Below are positions 16,839-25,995 of a stretch of 64,000 nucleotides of DNA, piece after piece; the stretch's first letter is position 1, and every line of letters starts with the position of its first letter. Source of the stretch: CAISIP01 sp965278985. GTDB lineage: Bacteria; Pseudomonadota; Gammaproteobacteria; Burkholderiales; Burkholderiaceae_C. Made by a program: the position numbers and the translations under genes. The notes below the pieces were generated by a model, which was given only the letters and a program-made list of their open reading frames with translations, had not been told where the DNA came from and did no database searches. The stretch covers positions 1,178,001 to 1,242,000 of the forward strand of contig OZ257131.1 of NCBI GenBank assembly GCA_965278985.1, in the 5' to 3' direction.

Positions 16839-18380
16839 ATGCAAGCTCCCATAGCCCGTCGAACCGTCCTGGCCGCCTCGCTGGCGGCCGCCACCACGGC
16901 GCTGGTCACGCCCTTCGCCGCGCAGGCCCAGGCGCTCAAGGGTGGCCGGCTGCGCGTGGCGATCCTCGCCGACATCGTGAATTTCGATCCGGCGCAGTTC
17001 TCGTCGCAGAACTTCCCGCTCATCAAGAGCCTGTACGACAGCCTCATCGAGTACACGCCCGAAGGCCAGGCCATTCCCAGCCTGGCCAGCGCATGGACCA
17101 TCGGCGCAGGCAACACGAATGTGACGCTCACGCTGCGCAAGGATGTCAGCTTCCACAGCGGCGCACCGTTGAACGCCGAGGCCGTGACCGCCACGCTCAA
17201 GAAAGCGGCCGACCCGAAGCTGGGCAAGAACCTCTACGCCACCATGGCCGTGGTGAAGGACTGGACGGTGGTGGACCCCTACACACTGCGCCTCAATTTC
17301 AACAACCCCGTGCCCGACAAGCAGATCACCGACCTGCTGCAGTTCATCTCGCCCATCGAGCCCTCCGGCATCGAGACGGTGGAGACCAAGCCCGCGGGCA
17401 CCGGCCCGTACATGCTGGCGGAGCGCGTGCTGGGCCAGCGCGTGCGCATGGTGGTCAACCCCAAGTACTGGCGGCCCGAGAAGCCGCTGATGACCGAGGT
17501 GACGCTCACCGTCTTCAGCGACAACGACGCCGCGGCCGCGGCCCTCGAATCCGGCGCCGTGGACATCATCTACGGTGGCGACTCGCGGGTGGCGCTGCGC
17601 CTGCGCTCGGCGGGTTACCAGCTCGTGCAGGGCCCCGGTCCCTTGGTGCAGGTGCTGCGCATCAACACCACGCAGGGCCCGTTCAAGAACGAGAAATTCC
17701 GCCAGGCTTTCAACTACCTGCTCGACCGCCGCGCGATCCTGCAGGTGGGCTACGCCGGGCTGGGCGAAGTCACGGCGTTGCCGTGGGCACCCGCGAGCCC
17801 GGCGGCCGACAAGTCCTATGACACCAAATACGCCTTCGACCTGGAGAAGGGCCGCGCGCTGCTCAAGGCCTCGGGCCTGTCGGCAGCGGAGATGAACAAC
17901 TGGAAGATCCTCGTGAACGGCGGCGACCAGTCGGCCGTGGCCATCAGCCAGGTGCTGCAGAGCACGCTGGCCAAGGTCGACCTGAAGGTCGAGCTGGAGG
18001 TGATGGGCACGCCGGAGTTCACGACCGCGCTGCTGGCCGGCAAGTTCAGCGCGCTGTTCGGCGGCATCGGCAACATCCAGAAGTTTCCGAGCCGCGTGGC
18101 CACCAACAGCATCTACCGCACCTCCAAGAACCCGGTGCTGGGCGACCCGCATCCGCACCCGGCCTATGTGGAGGCCATCGCGCGCGTGGAGAAGACCTTC
18201 GGCACCGGCCCCGAGGTGAAGGCGGCCTATGACAACCTCAACAAGGCGCTGGTCGAATCGGCCTTCGCCATTCCCACCAACACCTACGACATCGGACTGA
18301 TCGTCGCCGCCAAGAACGTGGGCGGCATCACGCGCGAGATCGACAACATGCCGGTGTTCCGCACCATGGGCCTGCGTTGA
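16839..18380 (+). CDS. Peptide/nickel-type ABC transporter substrate-binding protein
   Basis: Family-5 extracellular solute-binding protein of 513 residues, first gene of a four-gene transporter operon. The N-terminus ARRTVLAASLAAA followed by AFAAQAQA-like cleavage (about residue 28) is a signal peptide with an RR pair, possibly Tat. The body has the family pattern SLIEYTPEGQAIPSLASAW and FHSGAPLNAEAV. GAGAGGA lies 8 bases before the ATG. The stop overlaps the next gene (TTGA). Likely binds an oligopeptide or similar compound; the ligand is not readable. The M81 peptidase 40 bases upstream may belong to the same transcript. Confidence 0.88.
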   Translation: MQAPIARRTVLAASLAAATTALVTPFAAQAQALKGGRLRVAILADIVNFDPAQFSSQNFPLIKSLYDSLIEYTPEGQAIPSLASAWTIGAGNTNVTLTLRKDVSFHSGAPLNAEAVTATLKKAADPKLGKNLYATMAVVKDWTVVDPYTLRLNFNNPVPDKQITDLLQFISPIEPSGIETVETKPAGTGPYMLAERVLGQRVRMVVNPKYWRPEKPLMTEVTLTVFSDNDAAAAALESGAVDIIYGGDSRVALRLRSAGYQLVQGPGPLVQVLRINTTQGPFKNEKFRQAFNYLLDRRAILQVGYAGLGEVTALPWAPASPAADKSYDTKYAFDLEKGRALLKASGLSAAEMNNWKILVNGGDQSAVAISQVLQSTLAKVDLKVELEVMGTPEFTTALLAGKFSALFGGIGNIQKFPSRVATNSIYRTSKNPVLGDPHPHPAYVEAIARVEKTFGTGPEVKAAYDNLNKALVESAFAIPTNTYDIGLIVAAKNVGGITREIDNMPVFRTMGLR

Positions 18381-20470
18381 CGCTCCAGGTCCGTGGACTG
18401 AAGGTCAGCTTCGTCAGCTCCGGCCGGCCGGTGCAGGCCGTGCGGGGCATCGACTTCGATGTGGCAGCCAATGAGGTGCTTGGCATCGTCGGTGAGTCGG
18501 GCTCGGGCAAGAGCGTGTCGTCGCTCGCCATCAGCGGCCTGCTGCCGCCCTCGGCGCAGGTCGAGGGCTCGATCCGGCTCGATGGCGTGGAGGTGACCAC
18601 GCTCGGTGCCGAGGCGCTGCGCCGCATGCGCGGGCGCGACGTGGGCATGGTCTTCCAGGACCCGACCACCACGCTGAACCCGGTGCTGCCCATCGGCCGG
18701 CAGGTCATCGAGGGGCAGGTGGCGCATGGCCAGGTGGCGCCGGACCAGGCCTCGGCGCGGGCCATCGCGCTGCTCAAGGAGGTCGACATCCCGGACCCGG
18801 AGGGCCGCGTCACGCAGTTCCCGCATCAGTTCTCGGGCGGCATGCGCCAGCGCGCGGTGATCGCGATGGCCATGTCGGGCCGCCCCAAGCTCATCATCGC
18901 CGACGAGCCCACCACCGCACTGGACGTGACGGTGCAGGCGCAGGTGCTGGCCGTGCTGGCCCGCCGCCAGGCCGAGACGGGCGCGGCCGTGATCCTGATC
19001 ACGCACGACCTGGGCGTGGTGGCCGAGGTGGCGCACCAGGTGGCCGTGATGTATGGCGGGCGCATCGTCGAGTCCGGCCCGGTGGAAGAGATCTTCCGTA
19101 ACCCACGCCATCCCTACACCGTGGGGCTGCTGGGCAGCGTGCCGCGCATCGACACGGACGACGCACGCCTGGTGCCCATCGACGGCCAGCCGCCCACGCT
19201 GGGCCGGCTGCCAGGGGGCTGCGCCTTCCACCCGCGCTGTGCCATCGGGCGCGACCGGCCACTGTGTGCCACGCAGGACCCCGCGCTGCGCAGCGTGGGC
19301 GAGGGCCACAGCAGCGCCTGCCACTTCCCCGACGAGGTGCCCGCGCTGTTCGCGCAAGCCTCGCGCGCGCACGCCGCGACTGGCCGTGCCGTGGATCCCG
19401 CAACGGTGGCGAGCGTACCTGCGGAGCCGCGCGGTCCCGCTTCCAGCGAACGCGCCGCCACGGCATCGGCTGCGGCATCGGCCGCAGCCGCACCGCTGCT
19501 CAGCGTGCAGGGCCTGCAGGTCTATTACCCGATCAAGGCCGGCCTGCTGCGCCGCCGCGTGGGCTGGGTCCGCGCCGTGGACGGCGTGAGCCTGCAGGTG
19601 CGCGCCGGAGAGACGCTGGGGCTGGTGGGCGAGTCCGGCTGCGGCAAGACCACCACCGGCCGCGCGATCATGGGGCTGGTGGCGAAATCGGGCGGCAGCG
19701 TGGTCTTCGACGGGCAGGACATCACGCAGCTGGGGCGCGATGCCATGCGCCGCGTGCGCCGCCACATGCAGTACATCTTCCAGGACCCGTATTCCTCGCT
19801 GAACCCCGTGCTGAGCGTGGGCGACATCGTGGCCGAGCCGCTGCGCATCCACGGCCTCTACGACGAGATGGGCGGCGACAAATGGGTGGCGCAGCTCTTC
19901 GACATGGTGGGCCTGTCGCGCGGCATGGTGAACCGCTTTCCGCAGGAGTTCTCGGGCGGGCAGCGCCAGCGCATCGGCATCGCCCGCGCGCTGGCGCTCA
20001 AGCCCCGGCTGCTGATCCTCGACGAGCCCGTGGCCGCGCTGGACGTGTCCATCCAGGCGCAGGTGGTGAACCTGCTGCAGGACCTGCAGCAGGAGCTGCA
20101 GCTGGCCTACCTCTTCATCGCGCACGACCTCTCGGTGGTGCGCCATATCTCCAACCGCGTGGCCGTGATGTACCTGGGCCGCATCGTGGAGGAAAGCACG
20201 CGCGAGGTGCTCTATCGCAACCCGGTGCACCCGTACACCCAGTCGCTGATGTCCGCCGTGCCCGTGCCCGACCCGGCCGCGCGGCACACGCGCCGCCGCA
20301 TCCTGCTGGAGGGCGACATCCCCAACCCCGCCAAGCCGCCACCGGGCTGCCACTTCCACCCGCGCTGCTTCAAGGCCGATGCGCTGTGCAGGACGCAGTC
20401 GCCGGAGTTCCGCGTCTTCGATGGGCTGCCGACCCGCGTGGCCTGCCACCACGCAGGGACACTGGCATGA
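18377..20470 (+). CDS. Fused peptide ABC transporter ATP-binding protein (DppD-DppF / GsiA type)
   Basis: Both nucleotide-binding domains of a peptide importer in one 697-residue chain. Domain 1: Walker A GESGSGKS (about 38), signature FSGGMRQR (about 152), Walker B LIIADEPTTALD. Domain 2: Walker A GESGCGKTT (about 418), signature FSGGQRQR (about 525), Walker B LLILDEPVAALD. Each is followed by an oligopeptide-ABC C-terminal region with a Cys-rich CAFHPRC or CHFHPRC motif, as in OppD/DppF. A low-complexity Ala/Ser/Pro linker separates the halves (about residues 330-370). The start is TTG, overlapping the preceding stop; the stop overlaps the permease start (ATGA). Confidence 0.92.
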   Translation: MTLQVRGLKVSFVSSGRPVQAVRGIDFDVAANEVLGIVGESGSGKSVSSLAISGLLPPSAQVEGSIRLDGVEVTTLGAEALRRMRGRDVGMVFQDPTTTLNPVLPIGRQVIEGQVAHGQVAPDQASARAIALLKEVDIPDPEGRVTQFPHQFSGGMRQRAVIAMAMSGRPKLIIADEPTTALDVTVQAQVLAVLARRQAETGAAVILITHDLGVVAEVAHQVAVMYGGRIVESGPVEEIFRNPRHPYTVGLLGSVPRIDTDDARLVPIDGQPPTLGRLPGGCAFHPRCAIGRDRPLCATQDPALRSVGEGHSSACHFPDEVPALFAQASRAHAATGRAVDPATVASVPAEPRGPASSERAATASAAASAAAAPLLSVQGLQVYYPIKAGLLRRRVGWVRAVDGVSLQVRAGETLGLVGESGCGKTTTGRAIMGLVAKSGGSVVFDGQDITQLGRDAMRRVRRHMQYIFQDPYSSLNPVLSVGDIVAEPLRIHGLYDEMGGDKWVAQLFDMVGLSRGMVNRFPQEFSGGQRQRIGIARALALKPRLLILDEPVAALDVSIQAQVVNLLQDLQQELQLAYLFIAHDLSVVRHISNRVAVMYLGRIVEESTREVLYRNPVHPYTQSLMSAVPVPDPAARHTRRRILLEGDIPNPAKPPPGCHFHPRCFKADALCRTQSPEFRVFDGLPTRVACHHAGTLA

Positions 20471-21441
20471 GCGCCCGCCCGGCCGTTCCGAAGGGCGCTC
20501 GTACCGCAGGCGAAGCCGAAGGTACTCCAGTGAGCGCGGTGATCACCGACAACCTGGTCCCCGGCAGGAAGCGCCACGGCCGCGCCCGCGAGGTGCTGGG
20601 CCGCGTGCTGGGGCACAAGGGGGCCTTGCTCAGCATCCTGTTCCTGCTGCTGTTGATCATTGCCACCTCGCTGGCACGCTGGATCCTGCCCTTCGACCCG
20701 CTGGCGCAGGACTACGGCAGCATGTTGCAAGCCCCGGACAGGCAGCACTGGTTCGGCACCGACGAACTGGGCCGCGACATCCTGGCGCGCGTGGTCTATG
20801 GCGCACGCACCTCGCTGATCACCGCGGGTGGCGCGGTGCTGATCGCGGCCGTGGTCGGCGTGCCCATCGGGCTGGTGGCAGGCTTCTTCGGGGGCTGGCG
20901 CGACGCGGTGCTGATGCGCTTCGTGGACGTGCTGCTGTCGCTGCCCGGCATCCTCTTCGCCATGGCGCTGATCGCCGTGCTGGGCCGCAGCCAGACCGCG
21001 GCGCTGGTGGCCGTGGGCATCACGGGCATCCCCGGCTTCGCGCGCATCACGCGGGCCCAGGTGCTGAGCCTGCGCAAGCGCGACTTCGTGACCGCCGTGG
21101 AGGCGCTGGGTGGTTCGTCGGCCTACAACATGTTCCGCACCGTGCTGCCCAATTCGTGGAGCCCGATCCTGGTGCAGGTGGTGATCCTGTCGTCCGTGGC
21201 CATCCTTATCGAGGCCTCGCTGGCCTTCCTGGGCGTGGGTATTCCGCCACCGACGCCCAGCTGGGGGGAGATGCTGCGCACGGGCAAGTCGTTCCTCAAC
21301 GACGCGCCGACCTATGCGCTGTTCCCGGGGCTGGTGCTCACGCTCACCATCCTGTCGCTGGACACGCTGGGCCGCGTGCTGGGGCGGGTGCTGGAAGACC
21401 GCTACGAGATCGCCGACCCCGCGGCGGGAGGCACACCGTGA
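20467..21441 (+). CDS. Peptide ABC transporter permease (DppC/GsiD type)
   Basis: Inner-membrane permease, 324 residues. A cytoplasmic N-terminus of about 50 residues leads to TM1 (LLSILFLLLLIIATSL), then the conserved HWFGTDELGRDILARVVYGA segment and five further membrane spans. The EAA loop that contacts the ATPase is near 210-228 (VEALGGSSAYNMFRTV). The ATG overlaps the ATPase stop and the stop overlaps the next start (GTGA). ATP-binding, DppC-like and DppB-like genes are in the order opposite to E. coli dpp, where dppB precedes dppC. Confidence 0.9.
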   Translation: MSARPAVPKGARTAGEAEGTPVSAVITDNLVPGRKRHGRAREVLGRVLGHKGALLSILFLLLLIIATSLARWILPFDPLAQDYGSMLQAPDRQHWFGTDELGRDILARVVYGARTSLITAGGAVLIAAVVGVPIGLVAGFFGGWRDAVLMRFVDVLLSLPGILFAMALIAVLGRSQTAALVAVGITGIPGFARITRAQVLSLRKRDFVTAVEALGGSSAYNMFRTVLPNSWSPILVQVVILSSVAILIEASLAFLGVGIPPPTPSWGEMLRTGKSFLNDAPTYALFPGLVLTLTILSLDTLGRVLGRVLEDRYEIADPAAGGTP

Positions 21442-22385
21442 TCGGCTTCGTGTTGCGCCGCCTGCTGCAGCTGCTGCCCGTGCTGCTGATCGCATCCACC
21501 GGCATCTGGGCCATGATCTACGCCGTGCCGGGCAACCCCGTCGCGGCGATGGCCGGAGAGAACGCCACACCCGAGCAGATCCAGGCCATCACCGTGCGCC
21601 TCGGCCTGGACAAGCCGGTGCACGAACAATATTGGACCTGGCTGACCAACGCGCTGCGCGGCGACTTCGGCCTGTCGATCCAGAATCGCGAGGCGGTGAC
21701 AAGCCTGATCGCGCAGCGCATACCCGCCACCATCCAGCTGGCGCTGGCAGCCACGGTGGTGGGGCTGTTGCTGGGCATTCCGGTGGCCGTGCTCAGTGCG
21801 CTGAAGCCCGGCTCCTTCGTCGACCGCATGCTCAGCGGATGGAGCGCACTGGCACTGGGCGTGCCGACCTTCTGGCTGGGCATCCTGCTGATCCTGCTCT
21901 TCGCCGTGAAGCTGCGCTGGTTGCCTTCGGCGTCGGCCTATGTGTCGGTGTGGGAGTCGCCTCTGCAGGCGCTGCAGAACATCCTGCTGCCGGCGCTGAC
22001 GCTGGGCGTGTATGTGTCGGGCATCTTCGCGCGCTTCCTGCGCGCCTCGCTGCTGGGCGAGCTCAAGGCCGACTATGTGCGCACCGCGCGCTCCAAGGGG
22101 CTACCCGAGCGTGACGTGGTGGGCCGGCATGTGATGCGCAATGCGCTGCTGCCCTTCGTGACCATCGTGGGCCTGATGATGGCCACCTTCATCGGCGGCA
22201 CGGTGGTGACCGAGGCGGTCTTCACGTACCCCGGCCTGGGCCGGTTGCTCATCCAGGCCATCAGCACGCGCGACTACCCGCTGATCCAGGGCTGCATCCT
22301 GTTCATCCTGGTGGGCTTCGTGCTGATCAACCTGGCGGTCGATGTGCTCTACGCCTACATCGACCCGCGCATCGACTACAACTGA
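21438..22385 (+). CDS. Peptide ABC transporter permease (DppB/GsiC type)
   Basis: Inner-membrane permease of 315 residues, pairing with the DppC-like subunit. It starts with the family pattern VLRRLLQLLPVLLIASTGI, then VPGNPV and RLGLDKPVHEQYWTWL; the EAA loop is ARSKGLPERDVVGRHVMRN, and it ends YIDPRIDY as DppB proteins do. Six membrane spans are evident. The GTG start lies in the GTGA overlap with the preceding gene, so the operon from 16839 to 22385 is translationally coupled throughout. Confidence 0.9.
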   Translation: MIGFVLRRLLQLLPVLLIASTGIWAMIYAVPGNPVAAMAGENATPEQIQAITVRLGLDKPVHEQYWTWLTNALRGDFGLSIQNREAVTSLIAQRIPATIQLALAATVVGLLLGIPVAVLSALKPGSFVDRMLSGWSALALGVPTFWLGILLILLFAVKLRWLPSASAYVSVWESPLQALQNILLPALTLGVYVSGIFARFLRASLLGELKADYVRTARSKGLPERDVVGRHVMRNALLPFVTIVGLMMATFIGGTVVTEAVFTYPGLGRLLIQAISTRDYPLIQGCILFILVGFVLINLAVDVLYAYIDPRIDYN

Positions 22386-22391
22386 CCGGTC

Positions 22392-22562
22392 TCAGGAAGG
22401 GTCCTTGCTGCGGGTCTTGCTGACGGCGCTGAAGATGCCGATGCCCAGGATGATCAGCGCACCGATGCCGATGTAGAGATGGGGCACACCTGCCACCACG
22501 GCGCCCCAGACCAGGCCGCCGAGGAAAAGCAGGAAACCGATCATGTAGAGGGCGAAGGACAT
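22392..22562 (-). CDS. Small two-helix membrane protein (56 residues)
   Basis: A short gene transcribed toward the transporter operon, ending 6 bases from its stop. AGGAG is 7 bases before the ATG. The product is almost entirely two hydrophobic helices, about residues 4-23 (ALYMIGFLLFLGGLVWGAVV) and 28-46 (HLYIGIGALIILGIGIFSA), with a basic C-terminal tail (KTRSK). It resembles the many small predicted inner-membrane proteins of Comamonadaceae with no assigned role. Coding is supported by the ribosome binding site, clean hydrophobic pattern and lack of competing genes. Confidence 0.75.
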   Translation of the reverse strand: MSFALYMIGFLLFLGGLVWGAVVAGVPHLYIGIGALIILGIGIFSAVSKTRSKDPS

Positions 22563-22671
22563 GGGAGGACTCCTGTGTTGCTGTGGAGTTCGCAGTGTGC
22601 GAGTTCACGGTCATTGCCGTGATCGGTAGCCTGCGCGACCGCTTGTAGGCCGGCGCCTATACGGTAGATGA

Positions 22672-23529
22672 TCAGGCGGGCCGGTCGGCGGCCAGCGAGC
22701 GGTGCACACGCTCCAGCAGCTCGCGGTGCAGGCCCACGCCCGCCATGCCCGCGTCGGAGGTCGGACGCTCCAGCAACCGGAAGTGGCCATGCATGTCGCG
22801 CCCGCGTACCAGCATCGCGATGGGTGGCACCGGCGAATCCTGCCGTACCACGGGCGCTACATACCGGATCGCGAACCCCACGCGCGGCGTGTCCGCCGTG
22901 TTGGGCTCCGAACCGTGCGCGATCCACAGGTGGTGCATCGACATCTGGCCGGGCTCCAGCACGAAGTCCACGGCGCGCGCCGTGTCCACATCCACTGCCA
23001 GCTCCTGCCCGCGCGACAGGGCGTTGTTGTCGGCCCAGGTCTCGCGTTGCGGAAGGTTCGGCTGCGCATGGGAGCCCGGGATCACGCGCATGCAGCCATG
23101 CGCGCGCGTGACCGGCCCCAGTGCCACCCAGGCCGTCACCACCTCCATCTGCGACAGCCCCCAGTAGGCGCCGTCCTGGTGCCAGCCGATGTAGCTCGCG
23201 TCCCCCGGCATCTTCACGAACCAGTTGGTGCTCCACGCCAGGATGTCGGGCCCGAGGACGTCCTCGACCGCATCGAGGATCCGGGGATGCCGCGTCAGTT
23301 CGTCCACCCACCGGAAAGCGAAATGCGTGTCCGCGTGGATCTGCCAGCGGTCCGCCGCGCGCATGGCGGCAAGGCGGTCGGCGTGGCGCGCGTGGAAGGC
23401 GTCGTACAGCCTGCGGTAGTGCGCCACCTCGGCGGGGTCCAGTGCCGGGAGCGGGCAGAGGTAGCCGTCACGGTCGAAGGCTGCACGCCGTGCCGTGGCG
23501 GGTGGCGAAGTGGCGGGGGTGGGCTGCAT
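22672..23529 (-). CDS. Phytanoyl-CoA dioxygenase (PhyH) family protein
   Basis: Predicted Fe(II)/2-oxoglutarate-dependent hydroxylase of 285 residues. The His-x-Asp iron ligands are in GWHQDGAYW (about residues 114-122), the distal His in WIAHGSEPN (about 200) and the 2-oxoglutarate-binding Arg in VGFAIRYV (about 220). GCMRVIPGSH is another family block. No signal peptide. Substrates in this family range from acyl-CoAs to small natural products, so no specific reaction is claimed. Transcribed alone, divergent from the hypothetical gene at 23738. Confidence 0.86.
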   Translation of the reverse strand: MQPTPATSPPATARRAAFDRDGYLCPLPALDPAEVAHYRRLYDAFHARHADRLAAMRAADRWQIHADTHFAFRWVDELTRHPRILDAVEDVLGPDILAWSTNWFVKMPGDASYIGWHQDGAYWGLSQMEVVTAWVALGPVTRAHGCMRVIPGSHAQPNLPQRETWADNNALSRGQELAVDVDTARAVDFVLEPGQMSMHHLWIAHGSEPNTADTPRVGFAIRYVAPVVRQDSPVPPIAMLVRGRDMHGHFRLLERPTSDAGMAGVGLHRELLERVHRSLAADRPA

Positions 23530-23737
23530 CGGGCTCGTCCTTGCGATCGTCGCGCGGGGGTATGGCGTCTATTCTGGGCGTCGACGGGGCGGGATGGCTC
23601 GGCGTTTCTTCGGCCGAAATGTTCGCGTCGCACTGGTGGTGCATCCGACACGTTGCGCGACGGGCCGCCAGAGGCAGAATCCCGGCCTTGCGCAGCCATT
23701 GCCAGCCAGGCACCGCTTCGGCAGGCGCTGGAGTCCC

Positions 23738-24487
23738 ATGCCAACCGAACAAGCCGCCATTCTTCTGCAGTTGATCGCCGACAAGGCTGCCGCGCTCGCA
23801 TCCGGTACACAAGGCGTTTACTACCCCAGCAACCACCATCGCGTCAGCCCCCTGGTGCCCAAGGCTCCGCGGCTGATCTCCGGCGGCGAGCGCAAAGATC
23901 TCTACTTTCATCTGTTGCGACTGAATTCCTGCCCCACCATCCGGCAGGAAGCCGAGTTCGCGCTCCTGCTGCAGGCGTACGACAGGATGCTGCCGCTGTT
24001 GGCGCAGGGCTATCCCCAGTGCCGGATGCCCCGCAGCAAAGGCCTTTTTCTTTTCGGCGTCGACCACCACGGCCCCCTGGCAGTTCTGCCTGCCATCACG
24101 CACGAAGCGTATCTGGACTACGCGGAATTCTGGAGGTATGCGGAGTCCTTTGCCCATATGCCGGGCATGCTCAAGAAGCAGCCCACGTTCGCAGCAATGG
24201 CCGCTGACGAGGCCCTGGTCCAGCGCGCGGGCGCGGTGCTGGCCCGGATGGACATCGCCGAGGATCTGCAAGCGCCTGTCAGCATGTGGTTCTGGACCCT
24301 GATGCTGCTCGTGCTCCAGCATCCCGTGCAGGGGGCAGGCGCCGTCGAATGGCTGCTCCGCGCGGATGGCCCGCCTGCGGACCGCGCATTCCTGGTGGAC
24401 GGCGCCGTGCGGTTCATTCGTGCATCCCATCGCAACGACCTGCTGGAGGCCTTCGCGCTGGAATCGAAGGCGATGCACGGGGCCTGA
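23738..24487 (+). CDS. Hypothetical protein
   Basis: I do not recognise this 249-residue protein. The chosen ATG begins MPTEQAAILLQLIADKAA; the in-frame extension upstream is low-quality Arg-rich sequence overlapping the divergent gene. It has a mixed helical composition, motifs such as GVYYPSNHHRVSPLV and LFLFGVDHHGPLAVLP, and one hydrophobic run (MWFWTLMLLVLQHPV, about residue 183-197) that is short for a membrane span. No signal peptide. The next gene starts 1 base after its stop, suggesting co-transcription. GC content here is lower than in the flanking metabolic genes. Confidence 0.7.
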   Translation: MPTEQAAILLQLIADKAAALASGTQGVYYPSNHHRVSPLVPKAPRLISGGERKDLYFHLLRLNSCPTIRQEAEFALLLQAYDRMLPLLAQGYPQCRMPRSKGLFLFGVDHHGPLAVLPAITHEAYLDYAEFWRYAESFAHMPGMLKKQPTFAAMAADEALVQRAGAVLARMDIAEDLQAPVSMWFWTLMLLVLQHPVQGAGAVEWLLRADGPPADRAFLVDGAVRFIRASHRNDLLEAFALESKAMHGA

Positions 24488-24488
24488 T

Positions 24489-25076
24489 ATGTCGGACGAA
24501 ACCATTCCATTCGCGGCTGCCCATTCCCAGTTCTCCACACGCGCTTTGCCAGCGCGCATGCAGGTGATGTCGCGCCTTCGCCATGCAGGGTACGGTGAGG
24601 GCGCCCGGCCCTGCGGCTGTGCGCGCAGGACGTTGGACGGCCTGCGCTGCATCGGGGTGCTGGCGCTCCTGGCGCCTTCGATCCTCCTCGCGGACGATGC
24701 GGTGTCGTGCCATTGGGAGCGGCGGTACAAGGATGGCTATGTCCGCGAGGTGGACGTATCCATCCAGCTGCGGCAAGGTCGCATCGCGGCCCTCCGGTTC
24801 CAGTCCTCCATTGCGTCTGGCGCGGAAGGCGGCGCCTACCAGTGCCGCTACGACTCGACCGCGCCGGACACCCGGTCCCGTCTCACGAACATGGCCGACG
24901 GTGTGCGTTTCACGTCCGCAGCCGACGTGCCCCATCCGCGATTCGAGGTCACCAAGGCCAACAGGGGCTATGCGGTCACCAGTGCATCCGCGAATTATTT
25001 CTGCGGGTTTGGCGCGGAATTTCCCGAAGTGCAACTGGTTCCGGGCGACAAGAAATGCCGCGTGACAGTGCCATGA
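24489..25076 (+). CDS. Hypothetical, probably secreted protein (start uncertain)
   Basis: I do not recognise this protein. From the ATG at 24489 it has 195 residues, with a hydrophobic signal-like stretch (CIGVLALLAPSILLADDA) only at about 55-72. This suggests the true start lies downstream, for example TTG at 24633, but no start has a convincing Shine-Dalgarno. The mature part has four Cys residues (SCHW, YQCRY, YFCGF, KKCRV), compatible with two disulfides in the periplasm. It directly follows the gene at 23738 and is followed by another secreted protein, so the three may form one unit. Confidence 0.6.
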   Translation: MSDETIPFAAAHSQFSTRALPARMQVMSRLRHAGYGEGARPCGCARRTLDGLRCIGVLALLAPSILLADDAVSCHWERRYKDGYVREVDVSIQLRQGRIAALRFQSSIASGAEGGAYQCRYDSTAPDTRSRLTNMADGVRFTSAADVPHPRFEVTKANRGYAVTSASANYFCGFGAEFPEVQLVPGDKKCRVTVP

Positions 25077-25173
25077 GCGGGACGCTGGCGGGAATCCGCT
25101 GCGGCTTCCGGACGGGGCCTGGCCCGCGCACCGCCCTTGTTTATCGACTTCCACCACCGAAGACGGAGTTTTC

Positions 25174-25833
25174 ATGATCAAGATACTCGCGGCCGCAGCC
25201 GCCTTGTTGGTGGGCGCACATGCGGCTGCCGAAGCCCCCAAAGTCACGCTGCACGGCGGCGTCTTCGAAGACAGCCTGATGCTGGTGGCAGACAAGGAAC
25301 GCGGCGTGTTGTCGGGCTACTACCGGGAAGGGAAATGCAACGTGTACTTCTACGGTCCCCTCCAGCCGGTCGCGCTCGACCAGCGCAGCGAGTTGGCCGA
25401 AGCGTATATGCCAACGGCCTTCATGCCCGGCTCCGCGAAAGAGCCATTCAGCATCGAGATGTATTCCCGGGCCCAACGCGGCTTCTTCGACCAGATCACC
25501 CTCGAGCTTCCCCGCGATGACCGGCCCGGGGGCTGCAAGTCGAGGGTATCCCTGGACCGCGCCGGCGACGTGAGCAGTTCTTTCAATGCGGTGCGGGTGA
25601 TGCGCCTTTCCAAGCCTGCGCTCTACCAGATCCAGAAGGTGGGCTCCGAATGGCAGTTGATCCGGGACTGGAAGACCAAGGCCCCGAGACGCCTCGAGGG
25701 CGTATGGACCATGGAGCGCATGTCGGAAGGCAATCCGCCAGCGGGCTACCAGAATATCAACTGGTATGTGAACGGCGGCGGCACGCCCAGGTCCGCGTAC
25801 ATCAAGGACTCCGATCTCTTCCCGGCAGAGTAG
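25174..25833 (+). CDS. Hypothetical secreted protein
   Basis: Unrecognised 219-residue protein with a clear signal peptide (MIKILAAAAALLVGAHAAAE, cleavage near residue 19). The mature part is polar with two Cys (GKCNVYFYG and PGGCKSRV) that could form a disulfide. ACGGAG 7 bases upstream supports the start. The segment from VSGYYREGKCNVYFYGPL-like sequence hints at a beta-sheet protein. The gene lies about 100 bases after the preceding secreted-protein gene. Function unknown. Confidence 0.72.
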   Translation: MIKILAAAAALLVGAHAAAEAPKVTLHGGVFEDSLMLVADKERGVLSGYYREGKCNVYFYGPLQPVALDQRSELAEAYMPTAFMPGSAKEPFSIEMYSRAQRGFFDQITLELPRDDRPGGCKSRVSLDRAGDVSSSFNAVRVMRLSKPALYQIQKVGSEWQLIRDWKTKAPRRLEGVWTMERMSEGNPPAGYQNINWYVNGGGTPRSAYIKDSDLFPAE

Positions 25834-25995
25834 TGCCATTGCGGGAGGCTGGCTGCGAGGGACTGGATGCGGGGCGCACAACCCGCATGCAGGCGGTCGG
25901 CCTCGCCAGCACGTCGACGGTCTTGCCAATCGCGAAGCCGCGGAGACAATCCTGCGGCAATCCATTGCCGATTCCCCCTTGGAGCCCGATACCCC

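Noticed and set aside
19264..20466. Long 5' extension of the DppC-like permease frame
   Set aside because: It overlaps the fused ATPase gene in another frame; the real start is the ATG at 20467 overlapping the ATPase stop.
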